A stretch of DNA of 64,000 nt from Zunongwangia sp. ESRF-bin46 (GTDB lineage: Bacteria > Bacteroidota > Bacteroidia > Flavobacteriales > Flavobacteriaceae), in contig NTLF01000013.1 in NCBI GenBank assembly GCA_002631855.1, forward strand, positions 186,001-250,000, written 5' to 3'. This document shows, piece after piece, positions 1 to 8,430 of this stretch. Positions within the stretch are counted from its first letter, which is position 1. Every line of letters starts with the position of its first letter. The position numbers were made by a program, and so were the translations under genes. Below the pieces are notes generated by a model. That model worked only from the letters and a program-made list of their open reading frames with translations, was not told the origin of the DNA and did no database searches.

Positions 1-225
1 GTAAATTTATTACCAGCTGCTCCTGGTACTGGTTTGATTGCTGGTGGTGCTGTACGTGCTGTATTAGAGGCTGTAGGGGTTCACGATGTATTGTCGAAAT
101 CTCAAGGATCTTCTAACCCGCATAACGTAGTAAAAGCAACATTTGATGCTTTATTACAATTGCGTAGTGCAGAAACTGTAGCCAAGCAACGTGGTATTAC
201 TTTGGAAAAATTGTATAAAGGATAA
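1..225 (+). CDS. rpsE: 30S ribosomal protein S5, C-terminal part
   Basis: The window opens inside this gene; the reading frame is open from base 1 and only the last 74 residues are present. The visible part has the S5 C-terminal domain signature ([12 protein letters not shown], then [12 protein letters not shown]), which in S5 packs against S4 and S8 in the small subunit near the mRNA entry site. It is followed after 12 bases by rpmD and rplO, the standard spc-operon order, which confirms the assignment. The upstream part of the gene lies outside the window; nothing suggests that it is broken. Confidence 0.95.
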   Translation, partial: VNLLPAAPGTGLIAGGAVRAVLEAVGVHDVLSKSQGSSNPHNVVKATFDALLQLRSAETVAKQRGITLEKLYKG

Positions 226-237
226 ATACTGAAGAAC

Positions 238-417
238 ATGGCAAAAATAAAAGTAACAAAGGTACGCAGCGAGATTAACCGCACGCAAAACCAAAAAAGA
301 ACGCTTGAAGCGTTAGGCCTTCGTAAAATGGGTCAAACAGTAGAGCATGAAGACACGCCAAACATTCTTGGTATGGTAAATAAAGTGAAACATTTAGTTT
401 CAGTAGAAACTGTTTAA
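238..417 (+). CDS. rpmD: 50S ribosomal protein L30
   Basis: A 59-residue protein starting MAKIKVTKVRSEIN with the typical L30 core (KRTLEALGLRKMGQ) and the ending VKHLVSVETV. L30 is a small one-domain protein of the large subunit, absent from some bacteria but present here at its usual place between rpsE and rplO. The length matches the family (about 58-60 residues). The ATG lies 12 bases after the rpsE stop and the gene ends 10 bases before rplO, so it is co-transcribed. It overlaps no other credible frame. Confidence 0.95.
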   Translation: MAKIKVTKVRSEINRTQNQKRTLEALGLRKMGQTVEHEDTPNILGMVNKVKHLVSVETV

Positions 418-427
418 GAGATACAAA

Positions 428-880
428 ATGGAATTAAGTAACTTAAAACCTGCAAAAGGTTCAACTCATAAAGAAGGCAAACGCGTAGGACGTGGTCAGG
501 CTTCCGGTAAAGGTGGTACTGCAACTCGTGGACACAATGGTGCTAAGTCTCGTTCTGGATATTCAAAGAAACTTGGATTTGAAGGAGGACAAATGCCTAT
601 TCAACGTCGTGTGCCTAAATTTGGGTTTACAAACATCAACCGTAAAGAATATCAAGGTATAAACATTGATACGCTACAACAGTTGGTAGATGACAAAAAA
701 ATAAAAGATACTGTAGACTTTGAAACTTTAATTGGTTTAGGTCTTGCTGGCAAAAACGAAATGGTGAAGATTTTAGGAAGAGGAGAGTTAAAAGCAAAAT
801 TAAAAGTATCTGCTCATAAGTTTACTGCCTCAGCAAAAGAAGCTATTGAAGCTGCTGGTGGTGAAGTAGTAACCCTATAA
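428..880 (+). CDS. rplO: 50S ribosomal protein L15
   Basis: 150 residues. The N-terminus is rich in Gly, Lys and Arg (MELSNLKPAKGSTHKEGKR, then GRGQASGKGGT), the extended tail of L15 that threads into 23S rRNA, followed by a compact C-terminal domain (KILGRGELKAKLKVSAHKF, then AIEAAGGEVV). L15 is a late assembly protein of the large subunit. Length is normal for the family. It sits 10 bases after rpmD and 13 bases before secY, as in most bacterial spc operons. Confidence 0.96.
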   Translation: MELSNLKPAKGSTHKEGKRVGRGQASGKGGTATRGHNGAKSRSGYSKKLGFEGGQMPIQRRVPKFGFTNINRKEYQGINIDTLQQLVDDKKIKDTVDFETLIGLGLAGKNEMVKILGRGELKAKLKVSAHKFTASAKEAIEAAGGEVVTL

Positions 881-893
881 TTTAAAGATAAGG

Positions 894-2243
894 ATGAAAT
901 TTATTGATACCTTAAAAAACATTTGGAAGATAGAAGAGCTTCGTAACAGAATTATGCTTACGTTGGGTCTTCTTTTAGTGTACCGTTTTGGTGCACAAGT
1001 AGTATTACCAGGAATAGATGCTTCACAATTAGGCGGTTTTGCCGGTAATTTTGATTCTGGACTTGGTGGTTTATTAAATGCATTTACAGGAGGGGCATTT
1101 GCTAATGCTTCTGTTTTTGCATTGGGTATTATGCCTTATATATCAGCTTCCATTGTGGTTCAATTAATGCAGATAGCAGTACCTTATCTACAAAAATTAC
1201 AAAAAGAAGGGGAAAGCGGAAGAAAGAAGATCACTCAAATTACCCGTTGGTTAACCATTGGTATTTGTTTGGTGCAAGCACCTAGTTATTTGGCAGGTCT
1301 TCCAGCTTTAGGAGTACCTACTGAAGCATTTATATTAGGACAAACACCTATGTTTTATATTTCTTCAGTAATTATTCTAGTTACTGGTACCATATTTGCA
1401 ATGTGGTTGGGTGAAAAAATAACCGATAAAGGTGTTGGTAATGGTATCTCTATATTAATTATGGTGGGTATTATTGCAACGTTACCACAATCATTTGCAC
1501 AAGAGTTTGCCTCTAGAGTATTAGAGTCTAATGGTGGTTTGATTATGATTTTAATTGAATTGGTAATCTGGTTTGTTATTATCCTTGCTTCGGTAATGTT
1601 GGTAATGGCAGTGAGAAAAATACCGGTACAATATGCAAGAAGAACCGCTACTGGAGGATATGAGAAGAATATATTTGGTGCTCGGCAATTTATTCCATTA
1701 AAGCTTAATGCTTCAGGAGTAATGCCTATTATATTTGCACAGGCAATTATGTTTGTACCTTCTGCAATCGCAAGCATCTCTATGTTTTCGGATAGCAATG
1801 TGGCACAATCGGTACAAGCTGCCTTCAGTGATATATTTGGATTATGGTACAATATTGTATTTGCAGCGTTGATCATTATCTTTACATATTTTTATACGGC
1901 AATTACAGTGCCTACAAATAAAATGGCAGACGATCTTAAGCGTAGTGGAGGTTTTATCCCAGGTATTAAGCCTGGAGGAGAAACTGGAGAGTACTTAGAT
2001 AGAATTATGTCTCAAATTACCTTACCAGGTTCAGTATTCTTAGCATTAATAGCAGTATTCCCTGCTTTTGTTGTTAAGTTTATGGGAATCCAACAAGGAT
2101 GGGCATTATTTTACGGTGGTACATCACTATTAATTATGGTAGGTGTAGCAATCGATACTATGCAACAAGTTAATTCATACTTATTAAATCGTCATTATGA
2201 TGGTTTAATGAAAACAGGTAAAAACAGAAAAGCAGTAGCATAA
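894..2243 (+). CDS. secY: Protein translocase channel subunit SecY
   Basis: 449 residues with about ten hydrophobic segments, forming the inner-membrane channel that, with SecE and SecG, passes unfolded proteins out of the cytoplasm and membrane helices sideways into the bilayer. Recognisable features are the N-terminal IEELRNRI region, the plug region after TM1, a cytoplasmic loop with LQKEGESGRKK, the GNGISILIM segment and the C-terminal loop GGFIPGIKPGGETGEYLD that contacts SecA and the ribosome. It lies in its usual place after rplO. infA follows after three bases, so the two are probably translated from one message. Confidence 0.97.
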   Translation: MKFIDTLKNIWKIEELRNRIMLTLGLLLVYRFGAQVVLPGIDASQLGGFAGNFDSGLGGLLNAFTGGAFANASVFALGIMPYISASIVVQLMQIAVPYLQKLQKEGESGRKKITQITRWLTIGICLVQAPSYLAGLPALGVPTEAFILGQTPMFYISSVIILVTGTIFAMWLGEKITDKGVGNGISILIMVGIIATLPQSFAQEFASRVLESNGGLIMILIELVIWFVIILASVMLVMAVRKIPVQYARRTATGGYEKNIFGARQFIPLKLNASGVMPIIFAQAIMFVPSAIASISMFSDSNVAQSVQAAFSDIFGLWYNIVFAALIIIFTYFYTAITVPTNKMADDLKRSGGFIPGIKPGGETGEYLDRIMSQITLPGSVFLALIAVFPAFVVKFMGIQQGWALFYGGTSLLIMVGVAIDTMQQVNSYLLNRHYDGLMKTGKNRKAVA

Positions 2244-2246
2244 ATT

Positions 2247-2462
2247 ATGGCAAAACAACCCCCAATAGAACAAGACGGAACAATTGTAGAAGCATTGTCT
2301 AATGCAATGTTTAGAGTGGAATTGGAAAACGGTCATATTGTAACTGCGCATATTTCGGGTAAAATGCGTATGCACTATATTAAATTATTACCCGGAGATA
2401 AAGTTAAATTAGAAATGAGTCCTTACGATTTGACTAAGGCTCGTATAACCTATAGATACTAA
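2247..2462 (+). CDS. infA: Translation initiation factor IF-1
   Basis: 71 residues, a single S1-like OB-fold domain: [20 protein letters not shown], then [20 protein letters not shown] and RITYRY at the end. IF-1 occupies the ribosomal A site during initiation and supports IF-2 and IF-3. Length and sequence fit the family closely. The start codon is three bases after the secY stop. The placement between secY and rpmJ is the usual Bacteroidota order. An 18-bp perfect palindrome directly follows the stop codon. Confidence 0.96.
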   Translation: MAKQPPIEQDGTIVEALSNAMFRVELENGHIVTAHISGKMRMHYIKLLPGDKVKLEMSPYDLTKARITYRY

Positions 2463-2478
2463 TACGATTAATCGTATT
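2461..2478. repeat. 18-bp perfect palindrome between infA and rpmJ
   Basis: The sequence AATACGATT followed by AATCGTATT is its own reverse complement over 18 bases and begins within the infA stop codon. It has no T-run after it, so it does not look like a classical terminator. It could be an mRNA processing or pausing hairpin, or a protein-binding site; the sequence alone does not decide. Confidence 0.6.
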
Positions 2479-2500
2479 AATCTAATTAAAAACTAAACAG

Positions 2501-2617
2501 ATGAAAGTAAGAGCATCCGTTAAAAAAAGAAGCGCCGACTGCAAGATAGTTCGCAGGAAAGGCAGATTATATGTTATTAACAAAAAGAACCCAAGGTTCA
2601 AACAAAGACAAGGATAA
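2501..2617 (+). CDS. rpmJ: 50S ribosomal protein L36
   Basis: 38 residues, [20 protein letters not shown] followed by [18 protein letters not shown], the complete L36 fold. L36 is the smallest ribosomal protein and a zinc-ribbon in many bacteria. Here only one Cys (residue 14) is visible where the zinc-binding form has three Cys and one His, so this is the zinc-independent (C-minus) type. It ends 3 bases before rpsM. The start is fixed by the family N-terminus MKVRASVK. Confidence 0.95.
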   Translation: MKVRASVKKRSADCKIVRRKGRLYVINKKNPRFKQRQG

Positions 2618-2620
2618 GTT

Positions 2621-2995
2621 ATGGCAAGAATCGCAGGTGTAGATATCCCAAAACACAAAAGGGGTGTAATCGCGTTAACGTATATCTTTGGTGTTGGTAA
2701 AAGCCGCGCCCAGGAAATACTGGAAAAAGCCGGAGTTAGCGAAGACAAAAAAGTTAACGAATGGGACGATGATGAAATCGGTAAAATTCGTGAGGCTGTT
2801 GGGTCTTTCACAATCGAAGGTGAATTACGTAGTGAAGTTCAATTAAGCATTAAGCGCTTAATGGATATTGGTTGTTACAGAGGTATTCGTCACAGATCGG
2901 GTCTTCCGTTACGTGGTCAACGTACCAAAAACAACTCAAGAACGAGAAAAGGAAAACGTAAAACAGTTGCTAACAAGAAAAAAGCAACTAAATAA
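2621..2995 (+). CDS. rpsM: 30S ribosomal protein S13
   Basis: 124 residues: [20 protein letters not shown], a helix-two-turn-helix region, then [20 protein letters not shown] and a basic C-terminal tail ending in NKKKATK. S13 is a head protein that forms bridges to the large subunit and touches the P-site tRNA through its tail. The length is normal. The start lies 3 bases after rpmJ, and rpsK follows after 11 bases. Confidence 0.97.
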   Translation: MARIAGVDIPKHKRGVIALTYIFGVGKSRAQEILEKAGVSEDKKVNEWDDDEIGKIREAVGSFTIEGELRSEVQLSIKRLMDIGCYRGIRHRSGLPLRGQRTKNNSRTRKGKRKTVANKKKATK

Positions 2996-3006
2996 TAACT
3001 AGAGAT

Positions 3007-3411
3007 ATGGCAAAGTCTAACTCAAAAAGTGCAAAGAAAGTTGTTAAAAAACGTAAAGTAAACGTTGAATCTGTTGGTCAAGCACACGTAACAGCTTCTT
3101 TTAACAACATCATTATTTCTTTAACAAACAAGAACGGAGATGTAATCTCTTGGTCTTCTGCCGGTAAAATGGGTTTTAGAGGATCTAAGAAAAATACACC
3201 TTACGCTGCTCAGTTAGCATCAGAAGATGCTTCAAAAGTAGCTCACGATGCCGGTTTGCGTAAAGTAAAGGTTTATGTAAAAGGACCTGGAAACGGAAGA
3301 GAATCTGCAATTAGATCACTTCACAATTCAGGAATTGAAGTTACCGAAATTATCGATGTAACTCCAATGCCACATAACGGTTGTCGTCCTCCAAAAAGAA
3401 GAAGAGTATAA
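3007..3411 (+). CDS. rpsK: 30S ribosomal protein S11
   Basis: 134 residues with a Lys-rich N-terminus ([17 protein letters not shown]) and the highly conserved S11 end ([16 protein letters not shown]). S11 sits on the platform of the 30S subunit near the E site and the Shine-Dalgarno helix. It lies in the alpha operon order rpsM-rpsK-rpsD-rpoA. An 89-base gap with a strong hairpin separates it from rpsD, unlike the short gaps elsewhere in the cluster. Confidence 0.97.
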   Translation: MAKSNSKSAKKVVKKRKVNVESVGQAHVTASFNNIIISLTNKNGDVISWSSAGKMGFRGSKKNTPYAAQLASEDASKVAHDAGLRKVKVYVKGPGNGRESAIRSLHNSGIEVTEIIDVTPMPHNGCRPPKRRRV

Positions 3412-3427
3412 TTTATAATTAATATCA

Positions 3428-3490
3428 ATCTGAAGGAAAACGAAAACTAGAGGATTAACGTAAGACCTTAATTTAGTTTTCCCTTCAAAA
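3428..3490 (+). promoter_or_regulatory. Hairpin leader in front of rpsD (candidate S4 autoregulatory element)
   Basis: Between rpsK and rpsD two stacked stems can form: TGAAGG (3431-3436) with CCTTCA (3482-3487), and GAAAACTA (3442-3449) with TAGTTTTC (3474-3481), separated by an AAAAC bulge on the 5' side and closed by a 24-base loop. The 3' arm ends 14 bases before the rpsD start. S4 is known to repress its own operon through mRNA leaders in E. coli and B. subtilis. By position this is a candidate for the flavobacterial equivalent. Seen: the stems; inferred: the function. Confidence 0.55.
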
Positions 3491-3500
3491 ACACTTAGAA

Positions 3501-4106
3501 ATGGCAAGATATACTGGTCCAAAAACTAAAATAGCCCGTAAATTTGGTGAGGCTATCTTCGGAGACGATAAGTCTTTCGAAAAAAGAAATTACCCTCCAG
3601 GGCAACACGGTAACAACCGTCGTCGTGGAAAAAAATCTGAATACGCTATCCAATTAGCCGAAAAGCAAAAAGCAAAATACTCTTATGGTATTTTAGAGCG
3701 TCAATTTAGAAACATGTTTAAAAAGGCAACTGCTGCACCTGGAATTACGGGTGAGGTATTGCTTCAATTATGTGAATCACGTTTAGACAACGTTGTATTC
3801 CGTATGGGGATCGCCCCTAGCCGTCGTGCTGCAAGACAATTAGTGTCTCACCGTCACATTACTGTAAATGGAGAAAAGGTTAATATCCCTTCATACCAAG
3901 TTAAAGCAGGTGATGTTGTTGCTGTAAGAGAAAAATCTAAAACGTTAGATGCTATCCAAGATTCTTTAGCAAATGCTAACCACGTATATGAGTGGATTAC
4001 TTGGAATAACGAAAAGAAAGAAGGAACGTTCGTAAATATTCCACAACGTATCCAGATTCCAGAGAACATCAACGAGCAGTTCATCGTCGAATTATATTCT
4101 AAATAA
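3501..4106 (+). CDS. rpsD: 30S ribosomal protein S4
   Basis: 201 residues starting [20 protein letters not shown]. The N-terminal region has no zinc-binding Cys cluster. The S4 RNA-binding domain follows ([20 protein letters not shown], then [20 protein letters not shown]). S4 nucleates 30S assembly on the 5' domain of 16S rRNA and acts as a translational repressor of its operon in model bacteria. It lies between rpsK and rpoA. The long structured leader in front of it fits a regulatory role. Confidence 0.97.
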   Translation: MARYTGPKTKIARKFGEAIFGDDKSFEKRNYPPGQHGNNRRRGKKSEYAIQLAEKQKAKYSYGILERQFRNMFKKATAAPGITGEVLLQLCESRLDNVVFRMGIAPSRRAARQLVSHRHITVNGEKVNIPSYQVKAGDVVAVREKSKTLDAIQDSLANANHVYEWITWNNEKKEGTFVNIPQRIQIPENINEQFIVELYSK

Positions 4107-4127
4107 TAAAAACACACGAGTCACACT

Positions 4128-5120
4128 ATGGCAGTATTTAGTTTTCAGAAGCCTGATAAAGTTATCATGATCAACTCTACTGATTTTGAGGGGAAATTCG
4201 AATTTCGTCCCTTAGAACCAGGTTACGGATTGACAGTAGGTAACGCATTAAGACGAGTATTACTTTCTTCTTTAGAAGGATTTGCAATTACTTCGGTACG
4301 CATTGAAGGGGTTGATCACGAATTTTCAACCATAGCCGGAGTTGTAGAAGATGTAACCGAAATCATCCTTAACTTAAAACAAGTACGTTTTAAGAGACAG
4401 ATTGATGAGATAGATAATGAAACCGTAACTGTATCAGTAAACGGAGGAGAGCAATTAACCGCTGGAGATTTTCAGAAATTTATTTCAGGATTTCAAGTAT
4501 TAAACCCAGATATGGTTATCTGTAATATGGATAAAAAAGTGAATCTTAATTTCGAGATCACTATTGAAAAAGGAAGAGGGTATGTTCCTGCTGAAGAGAA
4601 CAAAAAAGCAAACGCACCTCTTGGAACCATTTTTACAGACTCTATCTACACACCAATTAAAAATGTGAAGTACAGTATTGAAAACTTCCGTGTAGAACAA
4701 AAAACAGATTACGAAAAATTAGTTTTCGAAATCCAAACAGATGGTTCAATTCATCCAAAAGATGCCTTGACCGAAGCTGCTAAAACATTGATTCACCACT
4801 TTATGTTATTTAGCGATGAGCGTATCACCCTTGAGGCTGATGAAATTGCTCAAACTGAAACATATGATGAAGAATCATTGCATATGCGCCAGTTGCTTAA
4901 AACAAAATTAGTAGATATGGACCTTTCAGTTCGTGCACTAAACTGTTTAAAAGCTGCTGAAGTAGATACCTTAGGAGATTTGGTTTCCTACAACAAAAAC
5001 GACTTAATGAAATTCAGAAACTTTGGTAAAAAATCACTTACTGAATTAGAAGAATTAGTAAGCGTTAAAGGGTTGAACTTTGGTATGGACCTTTCAAAAT
5101 ATAAATTAGATAAAGATTAA
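4128..5120 (+). CDS. rpoA: DNA-directed RNA polymerase subunit alpha
   Basis: 330 residues. The N-terminal domain (residues about 1-230) carries the dimerisation and beta/beta-prime contact motifs, including [20 protein letters not shown]. The C-terminal domain (about 255-320) has the helix-hairpin-helix pattern of alpha-CTD ([20 protein letters not shown]). Alpha assembles the core enzyme and its CTD contacts upstream DNA and activators. Length is normal for Bacteroidota. It follows rpsD by 21 bases and precedes rplQ. Confidence 0.97.
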   Translation: MAVFSFQKPDKVIMINSTDFEGKFEFRPLEPGYGLTVGNALRRVLLSSLEGFAITSVRIEGVDHEFSTIAGVVEDVTEIILNLKQVRFKRQIDEIDNETVTVSVNGGEQLTAGDFQKFISGFQVLNPDMVICNMDKKVNLNFEITIEKGRGYVPAEENKKANAPLGTIFTDSIYTPIKNVKYSIENFRVEQKTDYEKLVFEIQTDGSIHPKDALTEAAKTLIHHFMLFSDERITLEADEIAQTETYDEESLHMRQLLKTKLVDMDLSVRALNCLKAAEVDTLGDLVSYNKNDLMKFRNFGKKSLTELEELVSVKGLNFGMDLSKYKLDKD

Positions 5121-5131
5121 TACGTCATATT

Positions 5132-5162
5132 TTGCTCCTCACAATAGTGAGTTTGGTAGCAA
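5132..5162 (+). promoter_or_regulatory. Hairpin in the rpoA-rplQ spacer
   Basis: CTCAC (5138-5142) pairs with GTGAG (5147-5151) across an AATA loop, and an outer TTGCT (5132-5136) pairs with AGCAA (5158-5162). It ends 23 bases before the rplQ start and has no T-run. It could be an L17 leader or an RNA processing site. Only the base pairing is directly seen. Confidence 0.4.
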
Positions 5163-5185
5163 GATGATGATTAAAACAAAATGTC

Positions 5186-5662
5186 ATGAGACACGGAAAG
5201 AAATTTAACCATTTAGGCAGAAAAACAGCGCACAGAAAGGCGATGTTGGCCAATATGGCTTGCTCTTTAATTGAGCACAAAAGAATCAACACTACAGTTG
5301 CCAAAGCGAAAGCGTTAAAGCAATTTGTAGAACCAATGATCACAAAATCTAAAGAAGATACTACACACAACCGTCGTATTGTATTTAGAAAATTACGCCA
5401 AAAAGAAGCAGTAAGCGAACTATTTAGAGACGTTGCTGTAAAAGTAGGTGATCGTCCAGGAGGTTATACCCGTATTATTAAGTTGGGTAGCCGTTTAGGA
5501 GATTCAGCAGATATGGCGATGATCGAGTTGGTAGATTATAATACAATTTACAATGCAGGGAAAGCTACTAAAAAGAAATCAACACGTCGTAGCCGTCGTG
5601 GAGGAGGTTCTAAAGCAGCAGCACCGGCAACTAAGACGAAAGCGAATAAAGAAGAAGAATAA
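5186..5662 (+). CDS. rplQ: 50S ribosomal protein L17
   Basis: 158 residues; residues 1-120 match L17 ([20 protein letters not shown], then [20 protein letters not shown] and [17 protein letters not shown]). A C-terminal extension of about 35 residues rich in Lys, Arg and Ala makes it longer than the E. coli protein; such tails are common in this phylum. L17 lies near the exit tunnel of the 50S subunit. It is the last gene of the alpha operon and is followed by a clear terminator. Confidence 0.97.
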   Translation: MRHGKKFNHLGRKTAHRKAMLANMACSLIEHKRINTTVAKAKALKQFVEPMITKSKEDTTHNRRIVFRKLRQKEAVSELFRDVAVKVGDRPGGYTRIIKLGSRLGDSADMAMIELVDYNTIYNAGKATKKKSTRRSRRGGGSKAAAPATKTKANKEEE

Positions 5663-5685
5663 ATGATTTTTTATTTGTAAATAAC

Positions 5686-5720
5686 AAAGGGATAAGCATT
5701 AAATGTTTATCCCTTTTTTT
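5686..5720 (+). terminator. Rho-independent terminator after rplQ
   Basis: AAAGGGATAA (5686-5695) pairs with TTATCCCTTT (5707-5716); the stem extends into the loop with a few more pairs and is followed by a T-run. It closes the ribosomal cluster 24 bases after the rplQ stop. Confidence 0.9.
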
Positions 5721-5724
5721 ATAC

Positions 5725-5838
5725 TATTTTTGCAAAACATTTTAAAGCGATGAAACATCCACGGCTAATGCTTAAACACATAGCGAAATAATTACTGGAT
5801 GTACCATGTGACCATTGATAAAAAATAAACACAGACAC
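5725..5838 (+). promoter_or_regulatory. carA promoter and leader with a 13-codon upstream frame
   Basis: TATTTTTG at 5725-5732 matches the Bacteroidota -7 element TAnnTTTG and lies just after the rplQ terminator. The resulting leader is about 100 bases. It holds a short frame, ATG at 5750 to TAA at 5791, and a possible pairing of ACATCC (5755-5760) with GGATGT (5797-5802) that would enclose most of that frame. The promoter match is seen directly; any attenuation role of the short frame is inference. Confidence 0.5.
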
Positions 5839-6960
5839 ATGAAATACCAAAAAAGAAAAAAAGCGATTATCCTATTAGCAGACGGCACTATCTTTCATGG
5901 CAAAGCTGTGGGGGGCAGAGAAGGTTCAGCCTTTGGTGAAATTTGTTTCAACACCGGAATGACCGGTTATCAAGAAATTTTTACAGATCCGTCTTATTAC
6001 GGACAATTGATGGTAACTACCAATGCACACATTGGTAATTACGGAACAACACAAACCGAAATGGAGTCTGATAGTATTAAAATTTCAGGTTTAATTTGTA
6101 GAAATTTTAGTTATAGCCATTCGCGTCCAGCAGCAGATGATTCTTTGGAAGGTTTCTTAAGTAAAAACAATTTACTTGCCATTAGCGATGTAGATACACG
6201 TGCTTTAGTGTGTTATATTCGTAATAATGGCGCGATGAATGCTGTCATTTCTACTGAAGTAGATAACATCGAAGGGTTAAAGAAACAACTAGCAGATATC
6301 CCAGATATGAAAGGATTGGAGTTAGCTTCAAAAGTTTCAGTAAAAGAACCTTATTTCTTCGGAAAAGAAGATGCTACCTATAAAATTGCAGCTCTAGATA
6401 ACGGTATTAAAACAAATATACTTCGAAATCTAGCCGCTAGAGATTGTTACATACAAGTATTTCCTTTTGATACACCATTAACTGATATGGAAGCTTTTAA
6501 CCCAGATGGTTACTTTCTTTCAAATGGTCCTGGTGACCCAGAACCGTTAGATAATGCCATTGAAGTAACAAAGCAAATAATTGAAAAAGGTGAACCTTTA
6601 TTCGGAATTTGTGGCGGGCATCAAGTGATTGCTTTAGCAAACGGAGTTTCAACCTATAAAATGCATCACGGTCATAGAGGGATTAATCACCCTATAATGA
6701 ATCTTGAAACAGGTAAAGGTGAAATTACCTCTCAAAACCACGGTTTTGCAATCAATAGAGAAGAAGCTGAGGCAAATCCAGATATTGAAATTACTCACCT
6801 GCATCTTAACGATAAAACGGCAGCCGGAATTAAAATGGTTAACAAACCCGTTTTTTCAGTACAATATCACCCAGAGGCAAGTCCAGGGCCACACGATGCG
6901 TCTTACTTGTTTGACCAATTTATAACAACGATACAAAACCATAAAGCTACAACAGCATGA
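5839..6960 (+). CDS. carA: Carbamoyl-phosphate synthase small (glutaminase) subunit
   Basis: 373 residues from the ATG at 5839 ([20 protein letters not shown]); an in-frame TTG at 5815 is less likely. The N-terminal CPSase small-chain domain carries [19 protein letters not shown]. The C-terminal class I glutamine amidotransferase has the triad Cys258 (GICGGHQ), His344 and Glu346 (QYHPEAS). The subunit releases ammonia from glutamine for CarB, feeding pyrimidines and arginine. The nucleophile motif reads GICGGHQ rather than the more common GICLGHQ. carB is not in the window. The stop overlaps the enolase start (ATGA). Confidence 0.95.
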   Translation: MKYQKRKKAIILLADGTIFHGKAVGGREGSAFGEICFNTGMTGYQEIFTDPSYYGQLMVTTNAHIGNYGTTQTEMESDSIKISGLICRNFSYSHSRPAADDSLEGFLSKNNLLAISDVDTRALVCYIRNNGAMNAVISTEVDNIEGLKKQLADIPDMKGLELASKVSVKEPYFFGKEDATYKIAALDNGIKTNILRNLAARDCYIQVFPFDTPLTDMEAFNPDGYFLSNGPGDPEPLDNAIEVTKQIIEKGEPLFGICGGHQVIALANGVSTYKMHHGHRGINHPIMNLETGKGEITSQNHGFAINREEAEANPDIEITHLHLNDKTAAGIKMVNKPVFSVQYHPEASPGPHDASYLFDQFITTIQNHKATTA

Positions 6961-8243
6961 GTATAATAATTGACATTATCGCTAGGCAAATTTTTGATTC
7001 CCGAGGAAACCCAACGGTAGAAGTAGATGTAATTACCGAAAATGGCTTTTTAGGACGTGCAGCCGTGCCATCAGGTGCATCAACCGGGGAACACGAAGCG
7101 GTGGAATTACGCGATGGCGGTAATGATTATATGGGTAAAGGTGTTTTAAATGCTGTTGAAAATGTAAATGGAAAAATAGCCGGAACACTATTAGGGGTTT
7201 CAGTTTTTGAACAAGAAACCATTGATAAAATTATGATTGATTTAGATGGGACTTCCAATAAATCAAAATTAGGGGCGAATGCTATTTTAGGTGTTTCATT
7301 AGCAGTCGCAAAAGCGGCGGCTTCAGAACTTGGACTTCCGTTATATCGCTACGTTGGTGGGGTAAGTGCCAAAACACTTCCTGTGCCGATGATGAATATC
7401 ATTAACGGTGGTTCGCATAGTGATGCGCCAATTGCTTTTCAAGAGTTTATGATTATGCCAGTAAAGGCTAAAAACTTTACACACGCCATGCAGATGGGAA
7501 GCGAGATTTTCCATAACCTTAAAAAAGTATTGCACGACCGCAACTTAAGCACTGCAGTAGGTGACGAAGGTGGTTTTGCGCCAACACTGAATGGAACTGA
7601 AGATGCCATTGATACCATTGCAAAAGCAACTGAAAATGCGGGTTATAAATTAGGTGATGAAGTCATGATTGCTTTAGACTGTGCAGCAGCAGAATTCTAT
7701 AAAGACGGAAAATACGACTATACTGTTTTTGAAGGGGAAAACGGAAAAATCCGTACTTCAGAAGAACAAGCAACTTATTTGGCTGAACTGTGTAGCAAAT
7801 ATCCTATTATTTCAATTGAAGACGGAATGGACGAAAACGATTGGGACGGTTGGAAATCATTGACCGAAAAAGTAGGTGATAAAGTGCAATTGGTCGGTGA
7901 CGATTTGTTTGTAACAAACGTTGAAAGATTGTCAAAGGGTATTTCAGAAAACATAGCGAACTCCATATTAATTAAGGTAAACCAAATAGGAACCTTAACC
8001 GAAACGATTGCTGCCGTAAACATGGCACACAACGCTTGCTATACTTCAGTAATGTCACATAGAAGTGGTGAAACGGAAGATAACACCATTGCAGATTTGG
8101 CTGTTGCGTTAAACTGCGGACAAATTAAAACAGGATCTGCTTCCCGTAGTGACCGTATGGCAAAATACAATCAGTTATTGCGAATTGAAGAGCAGTTATG
8201 CGATGTGGCTTATTATCCACAACGTAACGCTTTTAAAATTTAA
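6957..8243 (+). CDS. eno: Enolase
   Basis: 428 residues, full length. Enolase converts 2-phosphoglycerate to phosphoenolpyruvate in glycolysis. Visible signatures are [19 protein letters not shown] at the N-terminus, GDEGGFAP with the catalytic Glu, [14 protein letters not shown] with a magnesium ligand, and [17 protein letters not shown]. The ATG overlaps the carA stop in ATGA, so the two are translationally coupled, and a terminator follows. It has no close promoter match of its own. Confidence 0.97.
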   Translation: MSIIIDIIARQIFDSRGNPTVEVDVITENGFLGRAAVPSGASTGEHEAVELRDGGNDYMGKGVLNAVENVNGKIAGTLLGVSVFEQETIDKIMIDLDGTSNKSKLGANAILGVSLAVAKAAASELGLPLYRYVGGVSAKTLPVPMMNIINGGSHSDAPIAFQEFMIMPVKAKNFTHAMQMGSEIFHNLKKVLHDRNLSTAVGDEGGFAPTLNGTEDAIDTIAKATENAGYKLGDEVMIALDCAAAEFYKDGKYDYTVFEGENGKIRTSEEQATYLAELCSKYPIISIEDGMDENDWDGWKSLTEKVGDKVQLVGDDLFVTNVERLSKGISENIANSILIKVNQIGTLTETIAAVNMAHNACYTSVMSHRSGETEDNTIADLAVALNCGQIKTGSASRSDRMAKYNQLLRIEEQLCDVAYYPQRNAFKI

Positions 8244-8264
8244 GAAAATATAAATCGTTTACAG

Positions 8265-8300
8265 AAAACTTCCTTTGGTCTAACTGAAGGAAGTTTTTTT
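8265..8300 (+). terminator. Terminator after eno
   Basis: AACTTCCTT (8267-8275) pairs with AAGGAAGTT (8287-8295), followed by a run of T. It ends the carA-eno unit. Confidence 0.9.
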
Positions 8301-8386
8301 ATTTAAAGACTTCAACACCTTGAAATTTAAGGATTTTTTAACCTAACAAGTGTTCGTATATGTTAAAAAAATCGGTCAATATTTTG

Positions 8387-8394
8387 TATCTTTA
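8387..8394 (+). promoter_or_regulatory. gltA -7 promoter element
   Basis: TATCTTTA, one base off the TAnnTTTG consensus, lies 36 bases before the gltA ATG at 8431. I could not pick out a convincing -33 TTTG at the usual spacing. Confidence 0.5.
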
Positions 8395-8430
8395 CATTTC
8401 GAAATAATCACAAAAAACTTTATATACTAT

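Noticed and set aside
1355-1876. 173-residue open frame antisense to secY
   Set aside because: It lies wholly inside secY on the other strand, has no start signal or recognisable domain, and its apparent hydrophobic composition mirrors the codons of the membrane helices of SecY.
5815-5838. TTG start for carA giving eight more residues
   Set aside because: The ATG at 5839 gives the usual family N-terminus; the extension MIKNKHRH matches nothing I know.
8350-8430. 27-residue N-terminal extension of citrate synthase
   Set aside because: It would be read across the -7 promoter element at 8387-8394 and is not part of the family.
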